Positions 1 to 8,000 of a stretch of 13,581 nt of DNA are shown piece after piece. The stretch is taken from the NCBI GenBank assembly GCA_030635005.1, contig DAOVZS010000047.1, forward strand, positions 1-13,581, read 5' to 3'. Under the pieces are notes generated by a model. The model saw only the letters and a program-made list of their open reading frames with translations, searched no databases and was not told the origin of the DNA. The position numbers and the translations under genes were made by a program. The stretch comes from Thiomargarita sp. (GTDB lineage Bacteria > Pseudomonadota > Gammaproteobacteria > Beggiatoales > Beggiatoaceae). Numbering within the stretch: position 1 is the stretch's first letter; each line of letters starts with the position of its first letter.

Positions 1-222
1 ATTATGAGCATCCCTTTACTCGTTTGGATTACGATGGCTACTGGTGATGTCAGCATTCCTATATTATTGATTGCAGGCGTGATGATATGGAAAACAATAG
101 TGTATGCTCATATCTTACGTCATGCGTTAGAAGTCCCATTTTTTATGGGATTTATCTTAATCATTATTATCTCTTTTTTAACATTAATGGCTTTAGATCA
201 AGTCATCCCGATTATAAAGTAA
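1..222 (+). CDS. Small membrane protein, probably the C-terminal end of a gene entering from the left
   Basis: I do not recognise the family. The frame is already open at the first base, so the Met at position 4 may be internal and the gene may begin outside the window. Counting from that Met, the 72 residues hold two strongly hydrophobic stretches, about residues 16-35 and 46-68. They are joined by a basic/polar link (KTIVYAHILRHALEVP) that would form a short loop. The C-terminus ends shortly after the second segment. The stop codon is one nucleotide before the mpl start, so the two are very likely co-transcribed. An integral inner-membrane protein is well supported; any specific function is not. 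Confidence 0.6.
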   Translation: MMSIPLLVWITMATGDVSIPILLIAGVMIWKTIVYAHILRHALEVPFFMGFILIIIISFLTLMALDQVIPIIK

Positions 223-223
223 T

Positions 224-1564
224 ATGCACATACATATTTTAGGCATTTGTGGCACTTTCATGGCAGGTATTGCCGTGCTGGCAAAACAACAAGGACATAC
301 AGTCACTGGATCGGATAAAGAAACGTATCCGCCGATGAGTACACAATTAGAATCTTTAGGTATTACGTTATTTTCTGGTTATTCAGCAAATAATTTAAAA
401 CCAAAACCCGATTGTGTCATTATTGGTAATGTATTATCACGGGGTAATCCAGAAGTGGAGGCGGTGTTTAATTTAAACCTGTCTTACATTTCAGGGCCTC
501 AATGGTTAGCAGAACATGTTTTAGCGAAACGTTGGGTATTGGCTGTTGCAGGTACACATGGAAAAACAACGACAGCAAGTTTACTGGCTTGGATTTTAGA
601 ATCTGCTGGATTATCACCTGGTTTTTTAATTGGGGGCGTTCCCGAAAATTTTGGCATCTCAGCACGTTTAGGCAATCGTCCCTTTTTTGTAGTAGAAGCG
701 GATGAATATGACACCGCTTTTTTTGATAAACGCTCTAAATTTGTACATTATCATCCCCGTACCTTAGTCTTAAATAATTTGGAATTTGATCATGCAGATA
801 TTTTTCCCGATTTAGCAGCGATTCAACGACAATTTCATCATTTAATACGCACCGTTCCGGGTAATGGGTTGATTGTGTATAAAAACAAAGTACTGGCTAT
901 CAATGCACTGTTACAACAAGGCTGTTGGACGCCCTTAGAAACATTAGGAGAGGGAGATTGGGATGCCAAGCCTTTATGTCAAGACTATAGTCAGTTTGAC
1001 GTGTTTTATAAAAATGAACAGGTGGGTACAGTCAAATGGAATTTAATTGGACAATATAATGTTCAAAATGCCCTAGCGGCTATCGCCAGTGCCCATCATG
1101 CGGGAGTTTCTTTTATACAAATATGCGAATCCTTAGAAACCTTTCGAAGTGTCAAACGCCGTTTAGAATTACGAGGAGTAGTGAAAGGGATTCGTGTTTA
1201 TGATGATTTTGCACATCATCCTACCGCCATTGCAGTAACCATTGAAGCCCTACGACAACGGGTAGGAAAAGAAAGAATTATTGCGGTACTTGAACCTCGT
1301 TCTAATACGATGCGTATGGGTATTCATAAAAATGAACTCATGTCTTCGTTACAAAAAGCAGATATCATTGTATTATCCCAATCTATGAATCTAAATTGGT
1401 CCCTCCATCAACAGGTTAAATCCTTAGACAATGCACACGTTTTCAATCGCACTACTGCGATGATTGAATATTTATTAAGCATTGCACAGAGCGGTGATCA
1501 TATTTTAGTCATGAGTAATGGCAGCTTTGACAATATTCATGCGCGTTTATTAGAAGCATTATGA
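224..1564 (+). CDS. mpl: UDP-N-acetylmuramate:L-alanyl-gamma-D-glutamyl-meso-diaminopimelate ligase
   Basis: Mpl is a cytoplasmic Mur-ligase family enzyme. It joins recycled murein tripeptide to UDP-MurNAc using ATP, which lets the cell reuse peptidoglycan fragments. The 446 residues match the family's usual length (about 450). The N-terminal Rossmann-like nucleotide domain starts MHIHILGICGTFMAGIA. The ATP-binding P-loop is GTHGKTT at residues 110-116. The Mpl/MurC-type centre shows VEADEYDTAFFDKRSKF (157-173) and NNLEFDHADIF (184-194). The C-terminal domain carries GQYNVQNALAA (277-287), YDDFAHHP (326-333), LEPRSNTMRMG (356-366) and SNGSFDNIH near the end. The DEYDTAFFDKRSKF and LEPRSNTM motifs favour Mpl over MurC. 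There is no clear Shine-Dalgarno, and the start lies one nucleotide after the preceding stop, so translational coupling is likely. The stop overlaps the ubiX start as ATGA. Confidence 0.96.
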   Translation: MHIHILGICGTFMAGIAVLAKQQGHTVTGSDKETYPPMSTQLESLGITLFSGYSANNLKPKPDCVIIGNVLSRGNPEVEAVFNLNLSYISGPQWLAEHVLAKRWVLAVAGTHGKTTTASLLAWILESAGLSPGFLIGGVPENFGISARLGNRPFFVVEADEYDTAFFDKRSKFVHYHPRTLVLNNLEFDHADIFPDLAAIQRQFHHLIRTVPGNGLIVYKNKVLAINALLQQGCWTPLETLGEGDWDAKPLCQDYSQFDVFYKNEQVGTVKWNLIGQYNVQNALAAIASAHHAGVSFIQICESLETFRSVKRRLELRGVVKGIRVYDDFAHHPTAIAVTIEALRQRVGKERIIAVLEPRSNTMRMGIHKNELMSSLQKADIIVLSQSMNLNWSLHQQVKSLDNAHVFNRTTAMIEYLLSIAQSGDHILVMSNGSFDNIHARLLEAL

Positions 1565-2166
1565 CGGGAATTACCTTAGCCATCACAGGTGCTTCAGGTT
1601 CAGCGTATGGACTACGCTTATTAGAACAATTGATTATGGCACAACACACCGTATCTGTGTTGATATCAACACCCGCACGGATGGTGATCAATATGGAAAC
1701 GGACTTAACATTGCCCGTTGACATTTCGGCAATACAAGACCTATTAATCAAACGTTATCACGCTGCTCCCAAGCAATTACATGTTTTTGGTCCTGAAGAA
1801 TGGACAGCCCCTATTGCCAGTGGGAGTGCTGTCTCAAAAGCCATGGTCATTTGTCCTTGCAGCAGTGGCACATTGGCGAGGATAGCGCATGGATTAAGTC
1901 GTAATTTGATTGAAAGAGCAGCCGATGTCATTTTAAAAGAACAACGTCAATTGATTATCGTGCATAGAGAAACCCCTTTATCAGTGATTCATCTGGAAAA
2001 TTTATTACGTTTAGCCAAAATGGGTGCTTTAATATTACCTGCCAATCCAGGTTTTTATCATCAACCCCGCCAGTTGAGTGAGATAGTAGATTTTATTGTC
2101 GCACGCATTCTTGATCATTTAGACATCAATCATACCTTACACACCCCTTGGGGGAGCGAAGAATGA
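1561..2166 (+). CDS. ubiX: Flavin prenyltransferase UbiX
   Basis: UbiX prenylates reduced FMN with dimethylallyl monophosphate to make prenyl-FMN. UbiD-type decarboxylases need this cofactor, including the decarboxylation step of ubiquinone synthesis. The 201-residue protein has the flavoprotein-fold N-terminus with the phosphate loop TGASGSAYG (9-17). SGSAVSKAMVICPCSSGTLA (87-106), with the PCSSGTLA signature, is followed by NLIERAADVILKEQRQLI and then VHRETPLS (134-141), which provide conserved flavin and prenyl-phosphate contacts. The segment MGALILPANPGFYHQP (154-169) is also typical. It overlaps mpl by ATGA upstream and the LON-domain gene by ATGA downstream, so the three are likely translated from one message. 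No ubiD lies in the window. Assignment to UbiX/Pad1 is secure; the particular UbiD partner served is not shown. Confidence 0.96.
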   Translation: MTGITLAITGASGSAYGLRLLEQLIMAQHTVSVLISTPARMVINMETDLTLPVDISAIQDLLIKRYHAAPKQLHVFGPEEWTAPIASGSAVSKAMVICPCSSGTLARIAHGLSRNLIERAADVILKEQRQLIIVHRETPLSVIHLENLLRLAKMGALILPANPGFYHQPRQLSEIVDFIVARILDHLDINHTLHTPWGSEE

Positions 2167-2744
2167 ATACCTTAACCATACCTTTATTTCCTTTACATAC
2201 CGTCTTACTGCCCGGTGGATTTTTATCATTACGGATTTTTGAACCCCGTTATCTTGATATGGTAAGCTATTGTTTTCGTCAAAAGAGTGGCTTTGGCGTA
2301 TGTTTAATTCGTGAAGGGAAAGAAATTGGGAAAGCAGCATTACCTTATAATATAGGCACATTAGCTCATATTATTGATTGGGATCAACTTCCCGATGGTT
2401 TTTTACGAATTGATGCGCAAGGAGCGCAGAGATTTGAAGTGAATTCTCATAAAGTGATCACCAATCAATTAATTGAAGCCGAAGTGACCTTAATTCCCAA
2501 TGAATTGGATCAAAATATGCCCAGTGATCTCACTGATTTATCAGTGGGTTTAAAAGAACTCATTAAAGAACAAGGCGCATTGTATCATAAACATGTCTTA
2601 TTAGATTATAACAATGCAACTTGGGTAAGCCAACGCTTAACAGAATTATTAGATATTTCATTACCCCAACGACAATCATTATTAGAACTTAATAATCCTT
2701 TAGAACGTTTAAATGAATTAGAACAATTGATTCAATCTTTATAG
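2163..2744 (+). CDS. Stand-alone LON substrate-binding (N-terminal) domain protein
   Basis: The 193-residue product resembles only the N-terminal substrate-recognition domain of Lon protease; no AAA+ ATPase or Ser-Lys protease domain follows. Domain hallmarks are IPLFPLHTVLLPGG (6-19), LRIFEPRYLDMV (23-34), a glycine-containing strand GTLAHI (65-70) and AQGAQRFEV (85-93). The second half is helical and leucine-rich (SQRLTELLDISLPQRQSLLE and onward), as in other free-standing members. I chose ATG 2163 over an in-frame TTG at 2148: it overlaps the ubiX stop as ATGA, has a GGGAG-type ribosome site about seven nt upstream, and places the family's PLFPL motif near the N-terminus. The role of such proteins is not well defined; binding unfolded or specific client proteins is inferred from the Lon domain. 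The gene sits between ubiX and hemJ. Confidence 0.9.
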   Translation: MNTLTIPLFPLHTVLLPGGFLSLRIFEPRYLDMVSYCFRQKSGFGVCLIREGKEIGKAALPYNIGTLAHIIDWDQLPDGFLRIDAQGAQRFEVNSHKVITNQLIEAEVTLIPNELDQNMPSDLTDLSVGLKELIKEQGALYHKHVLLDYNNATWVSQRLTELLDISLPQRQSLLELNNPLERLNELEQLIQSL

Positions 2745-2755
2745 GAGAACCTGAA

Positions 2756-3190
2756 GTGCTATGGATTAAAACTTTTCATATTATTTTTGTAGTGACTTGG
2801 TTTGCAGGACTTTTTTATCTGCCGCGCCTATTTGTCTATCATGCCACTACTGAAGATGACATTAGTAATGAACGCTTTAAAATCATGGAACGGAAATTAT
2901 ACCATGGCATTACTACGCCCAGTGCCATATTTGCAGTCGCTTTAGGCAGTTGGTTATTAGGAGGCTATTGGTGGGAGGCCTTTATAGGCATCAATGGCAT
3001 GATTTGGTTATATATCAAGATAGGCTTAGTAACGATTTTACTCATTTATCACTTTTATTGTGGAAAATTTGTCCATGATTTTAAACATGATCGCAATCGT
3101 CATACACATGTTTTTTATCGGTGGTTTAATGAATTTCCCGTATTGATATTAATCGCTGTCATGATGTTAGTAGAATTAAAACCATTTTAG
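2756..3190 (+). CDS. hemJ: Protoporphyrinogen IX oxidase HemJ (UPF0093 membrane protein)
   Basis: HemJ is an inner-membrane enzyme that oxidises protoporphyrinogen IX to protoporphyrin IX, the penultimate step of haem synthesis, in bacteria lacking HemG or HemY. The 144 residues fit the family (about 140-150) and show four probable membrane segments, near residues 4-27, 53-72, 80-100 and 124-143. Characteristic sequences are KTFHIIFVVTWFAGLFYLPR (5-24) with the conserved His8, MERKLYHGITTPS (44-56), LYIKIG (85-90) and YRWFNEFPVL (121-130). The start is GTG at 2756, supported by AGGAG at 2743-2747, eight nt upstream. It follows the LON gene by 11 nt and ends the + strand run, just before the hairpin terminator. 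The family name is firm; enzymatic activity is taken from characterised homologues. Confidence 0.93.
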   Translation: MLWIKTFHIIFVVTWFAGLFYLPRLFVYHATTEDDISNERFKIMERKLYHGITTPSAIFAVALGSWLLGGYWWEAFIGINGMIWLYIKIGLVTILLIYHFYCGKFVHDFKHDRNRHTHVFYRWFNEFPVLILIAVMMLVELKPF

Positions 3191-3201
3191 TCACTACAAA
3201 T

Positions 3202-3218
3202 TAGGGGTAACACCCCTA
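3202..3218. terminator. Hairpin between convergent operons
   Basis: A perfect 7-bp inverted repeat, TAGGGGT (3202-3208) and ACCCCTA (3212-3218), encloses a three-base loop. It lies between the hemJ stop (3190) and the stop of the convergent HEPN-like gene (3225). The + strand continues GGTTTCTT, a weak U-tract two bases after the stem; the other direction also reads into an AT-rich stretch. It could act as an intrinsic terminator, mainly for the hemJ side and perhaps for both operons. The interrupted T-run lowers certainty. Confidence 0.6.
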
Positions 3219-3224
3219 GGTTTC

Positions 3225-3992
3225 TTATAATTTCAAATATTCTAAAATGAAATCAAAACAACCTGATTTATCTGAAAATAATTTTTTTATAAAACTTTGA
3301 TTTTGCGTGACATAACGACAAGGTATATTTTTATTCTTGAACATTTTTATTGTATGAATTAAAAACTTAAAAGGATAAGCAAGACAAGCATGCTCAAGAT
3401 CAAAAGAATAGATTTCTATATCATCTAATAAATAAAGGTGTAACCACTGTCGAATCGTTTTTCTAGAAACAATGATCTCTTGATATTGTAGCGGAATAGT
3501 TGGATCAGGCATAACCGCTGATCTATAATTCATTAATTCTCTTTGATCCATTAACCACATTAATGGACATTGTCCATTAATTGTATTTAACATCAGATGG
3601 TTGCTAAAGTGTTCTTTAAATTGCTTCAAAACAAGTTTATGAGTTGTGCCGTTTTTTTTTATCAGTTGTTCACCACTTTGTGACAAAATAATATATGGTT
3701 TTGAACCATCATAAACAATACCAATATTATCACTCGCTAAGTGAGCTCTAGCAAGATAAAATACTGAATAATAAAACTGCACCGTTGCCCAACCATAATT
3801 TTTATTCAAAAGAGACTTTATACCCGCACCAACAGATAATATACCATTATATAAATAAGCCTCAGAATCTTTGTCTAAAGCTTTCCTTAAATCTAAAGCA
3901 TCGTCTTCAGACAGTACGAATTTCTGACACGTTTTTATGGGTAAAAACTGTCTCTTTTTTAAAAATTCAGAAGACTCATGATGAATAATCAT
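3225..3992 (-). CDS. HEPN-like protein of unknown function, partner of the DGQHR protein
   Basis: This 255-residue soluble protein is not one I can name. The N-terminal two thirds read like an all-helical HEPN-type fold. Residues 43-85 form two helices, the second containing WATVQFYYSVFYLARAHLA (68-86), the tyrosine-rich helix common in HEPN proteins. TTHKLVLKQFKEHF (116-129) and WLMDQRELMNYRSAVMPDP (146-164) follow the usual HEPN pattern of His...Phe and Arg...Asn-Tyr. No canonical R-x4-6-H ribonuclease motif is visible, so RNase activity cannot be claimed. Residues 190-255 look like an extra C-terminal piece. The start ATG lies only two nt after the stop of the DGQHR gene, with no strong ribosome site, implying translational coupling and joint function. 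Two sampled 60-base lines inside the gene have about 28% G+C, below most neighbours. Alternatives are another small helical nucleic-acid-associated family. Confidence 0.55.
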   Translation of the reverse strand: MIIHHESSEFLKKRQFLPIKTCQKFVLSEDDALDLRKALDKDSEAYLYNGILSVGAGIKSLLNKNYGWATVQFYYSVFYLARAHLASDNIGIVYDGSKPYIILSQSGEQLIKKNGTTHKLVLKQFKEHFSNHLMLNTINGQCPLMWLMDQRELMNYRSAVMPDPTIPLQYQEIIVSRKTIRQWLHLYLLDDIEIYSFDLEHACLAYPFKFLIHTIKMFKNKNIPCRYVTQNQSFIKKLFSDKSGCFDFILEYLKL

Positions 3993-3994
3993 GC

Positions 3995-5059
3995 CTAAAA
4001 TTTAAAATCATCTTCTTGAAGCAAGTTCTGATTATTAAGAAAAGATTTGAGCTTTTTTGTAATCTTTTCCTTAGCCGCATCGCCTGATAATCCCTTGATT
4101 TCAGATTGTTCAATTAAATGGGTTTTATCAAATTTCAATAATGAGAAAAACATTTCCTTTGAAAAATCTTTTTTTGCAAAACAAAGTTGTAATAAATCAC
4201 TACGAAGTATATCCAAAGCAGCATTAAAACCGGTAGCAAAAATAAATGGGTTCGATGTTTTAGTCCAATATTGACCATAAGCAGTTTCAAAAACCGAAAA
4301 ATAATTGAATAAGACTTTCGTTTGTTTTTCTAAAGTACAAATCTGATATTTTTCAAATACACCGTCTGTTTTTTTGATAAACTTTTTTAAATGAGTAACC
4401 ACAACAGATAACGGTATGCCTCCTACCATTCTTCTCGTTTTTGGATATTTGATATAGTCTCTGTAGGGTGAATCAGTATCATTATTTAATTTTTCAGCGA
4501 TATCTGTTGCTCTATCAATAAGATAATCACGCTTTGGAAAAGCAATAGGATATAAATCATAAACCAGACTTTTTGGTACTGGTTTCTGCTCACTATTAAT
4601 ACTTAAAAAAATTTGAGCACACTTTGCTGTTGAAAGTTGTTGTGTGAAAATAGTAGGGATTTCAATATTTCCAACTTCTGCTTTTTCTTTTAAAGCGGCG
4701 TTAATACCTGCAATTCTATGTTGCCCATCAATGATTTGTGCCATTTGTGAACCAATCTGCAACTCAAGATGATTATTATTAAATCTTAATAAGTCATCTG
4801 AAGTCCAATTAAGAATAATCCCATTAGGAAACATGCCACCTTCTAGTACAAAATTTTTGATGCTTTTAATGCGTTTTTGATTTAACAGCCTTTGCACAGC
4901 ACCTTCTTTGTTCGGCATAAACATATGAGCCTTATCAGAATCAGCTCTTCTTGCTACATATCCGATTTTTACTAAGTATTTGCATTTTAAAATACAAGAC
5001 CAAAATATGATCCCACTTTGTTCAAATTGAGTTGCGCTAATTTTCATTTTACATGTCAT
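3995..5059 (-). CDS. DGQHR-domain protein (DndB-like)
   Basis: The 354 residues match the DGQHR/DndB group in length and motif order. KRIKSIKNFVLEGGMFPNG (62-80) is followed by the signature IIDGQHRIAG (109-118), then FLSINSEQKPVPKSLVYDL (151-169). The family is related in fold to ParB/sulfiredoxin-like proteins. DndB proper regulates DNA phosphorothioation gene clusters, and other DGQHR proteins occur in phage, plasmid and DNA-modification loci. No dndA/C/D/E or restriction genes are present here, so this is an orphan member and its activity is unknown. It starts nine nt after the sensor gene and ends two nt before the HEPN-like gene, which ties it to both. Neither the first ATG nor Met5 has a good ribosome site, so the exact start is uncertain by a few codons. 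Two sampled lines have about 31% G+C, low relative to most of the window. Confidence 0.82.
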   Translation of the reverse strand: MTCKMKISATQFEQSGIIFWSCILKCKYLVKIGYVARRADSDKAHMFMPNKEGAVQRLLNQKRIKSIKNFVLEGGMFPNGIILNWTSDDLLRFNNNHLELQIGSQMAQIIDGQHRIAGINAALKEKAEVGNIEIPTIFTQQLSTAKCAQIFLSINSEQKPVPKSLVYDLYPIAFPKRDYLIDRATDIAEKLNNDTDSPYRDYIKYPKTRRMVGGIPLSVVVTHLKKFIKKTDGVFEKYQICTLEKQTKVLFNYFSVFETAYGQYWTKTSNPFIFATGFNAALDILRSDLLQLCFAKKDFSKEMFFSLLKFDKTHLIEQSEIKGLSGDAAKEKITKKLKSFLNNQNLLQEDDFKF

Positions 5060-5068
5060 AACATTTAT

Positions 5069-8000
5069 CTATTTATGCTTTAAAACAAGCAAAGTAATAT
5101 CATCAAACACTTTTTGTTGTCCCATAAATTGTCGTACATCATCAATCACAATGTTCTTAATGGATTCTGCTGTTTTTTTCCAATGTTCTTGTACAACATG
5201 ACATAAACGCTCTATCCCATATTCTGCATCTTTAGGATTGACTGCTTCTGTAATCCCATCCGTATATAAAACAACCACATCACCTTTTTGTAATAAAATC
5301 TCTGTTTGTGCAATATCATCATTAATATTATCAATCAAACCAATAAAGAAACCTAAATCACAGGTATCTATTTGTTCTAATTCTCCATTTCTAACCACAA
5401 TCACATCTTCATGTTGTCCCGTGATATATAAAACACCCCCTCCAGAAGATAAGGATTTATATTCCAGTATAGAAAGGCTGAGGTTTTTATCAACCTGCAT
5501 GCGTTCCTGAACATTTTTATAAATCATACCATTAATACTGGGTAAGAACTTTTTGATATCAGTTTCACCGTGTTCTAATAAGGTACGCACAGCCGTTTGT
5601 GTCATTAAAGCCAACATACCACTTTCCAGTCCATGTCCTGTTGCATCCCCAATACCAATAAATAGTCGTCCGTCATGTTGTAGCACATCATAGTAATCTC
5701 CCCCAACTTCTTCAGCAGGCGCCATAAAACCAGAAATTTCTAAGTGAACCACTTGATCAAGTTCTTCTGCTTTGGGTAAAAGCATTTGTTGTATGCGACG
5801 TGTGACCTCAAGTTCTGCCCCCATACGCATATTTTCTGCTTTCAAGTGCGTTAAATTGAGATGAATTTTGAGACGGGCTAATAATTCATCTTTAGAAACG
5901 GGTTTAGTCAAATAATCATTAGCCCCCACTTCTAAACCCATAACCAAATCAGCGATTTGATTGTTTGCGGTTAATAATATGATGGGGAGTTCATCAGCTT
6001 TCCATTTTTCACGGATTTTTTTTGTCACTTCATATCCCGTCATTTTGGGCATCATGACATCCAATACCACAGCATCCGGTTTTAAGCCATTTTCTATTAA
6101 GTGTAAGGCTTCACTTCCTGACTTGGCTTGAATAATATGATAGTCTTCCAAATATAGATAATTATGAAGTACCTGTAAAGTAACAGGTTCATCATCAACA
6201 CATAAAATGGTCGTCTTGCTGGTCATATTTTCTGGAGGAGAGACCACAAGTTCTTGAAAAGATAGCAGTGCTGTGTGTACTGTTTCTGTTTGAGTTGAAA
6301 TAGGTAATGTAAAGTAACATCGTGTTCCTTGATGAATCTGAGATTCAATCCAAATACGCCCCCCATGTAATTCTACCAACTGTTTGGTTATCGCTAATCC
6401 TAAGCCGATATGACTCGAAAGACTCTCTTGTTCATTATAAGATTCAAATATATGCTGTAACTGCTCCACTGTCATCCCACTGCCTGTATCAGAAATACAG
6501 ATTACTAGGAAATCATTAACAACTTTGCCATAAATCACAATATATCCCGTTTCTGTAAACTTAATCGCATTACTCACAAGATTATGAAGAATTTGTTGTA
6601 CACGATTTTCGTCAGCAAAAGCGGGCGGTAAATCAGAGGCGATGTTGTTAATCAGATGCACATCCTTAGCGCTGGCAAGTGATTGATGTAGAGTGAGCAC
6701 AACATCAAGCAGCTCTTTTATCGTGACAGAAATTTGTTGTAATTCAAGCGTGTTATGTTTTAATTTTGAAAAGTCCAGAATATTATTGACTAATACTGAT
6801 AAGCGTTTACCCGTATTGACAATCATAACAAGATTAGATTTTGTGGATGCATTTAACGATCCTGTGACACCCTCGTTCAAAGATTCTGCAAGACCAATAA
6901 TGCTATTAAGCGGTGTTTTTAACTCTTGAGAGGTATTTTCTAAAAATTCATCTTTAAGAATATTTAATTGTGTCAGTTGAATAATATTTTCTTCAAGTGC
7001 TTTATTCACTGTTTTCAATTGACAATGTTGCTCAATCACTTGTATTGTAATTTTATCAAAAACTTCAATCAATAAGCCAATTTCATTGAAACGAGTATAC
7101 GGAATCTCCAAGACTTTGAGTTCTTCAAATTTCATTTCATTGGCTAACAAACCCATTTCTTGAAGTGCTTGAGTGGTTTGTGATAAAGGTCTGATTAACA
7201 AATGACTGTATACTAAATAAATAAGCCCTAAGATAATCAGCGTTGTAGCTACAATATGAAAAATCAGGATGCGACTAATATTGGAAGCCACCGCATTAAT
7301 GTTAGAATTTGGTTTGACAATGACTAATTTCCAATAAGAATGGGGAACGTGAAATATGAAGGCAGTAGAGGCTTCTTTCAACAACCATTCCTGTTCTAAA
7401 TGTACTGTTTTATATAAATACGTACGATTATTTTGAATAGGATTCGCAATAATTGCCGCCAACAGTTCTGCTTTGGCGTGATCAATTTTGTAGCTTTCTT
7501 GATTAATAGTAGTGGCAATACTGGGATTATAATTTTTCTGGTCACGTGCATGCCTTAAAATATCTTGTGTCATCATATCCAAAGCCTGTGCCAATGGCTC
7601 AAATAAGGGTTCAATAAATTCAGATGCTAACATAAATTCTTTGCTTGGAGTCCCTTGAATATTTAAATCTAATTGTGTGACCAATTCGGGTTGTGGAAAG
7701 CTAATAAATTTATTATTTCTATCCACAATAAACACATAACCGCTACTTTTCTGTTGTACTGAAGCTATTAATGCCTGTAATCCTTCCAATTTTAAATCAA
7801 TTGTGACCACACCTGAGAAATGAGCATTGTGATCAAAAGTCGCAACGCTACATGTCACCATGGGTTGGTAGGAATAAGGATCCATATAGGATTCACTCCA
7901 TGAACATGTTCCTGGTTTCATATGGCGTACTGCGACATACCATTCTTCATGATGATAACCCATGCCTACTTTATTATAATCATCATAATATATCAAACTT

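Noticed and set aside
2148..2162. In-frame TTG as start of the LON-domain gene
   Set aside because: The ATG at 2163 has the better ribosome site spacing, overlaps the ubiX stop as ATGA, and sets the family's N-terminal motif at the right place.
3225..3992. Catalytic HEPN R-x4-6-H ribonuclease motif
   Set aside because: No arginine-histidine pair with that spacing was found in the helical core; RxxxH-type matches such as near residues 181-185 have the wrong spacing and place.
3995..5059. A DNA phosphorothioation (Dnd) system
   Set aside because: Only a DndB-like protein is present; no cysteine desulfurase, DndC, DndD or DndE relatives lie in the window.
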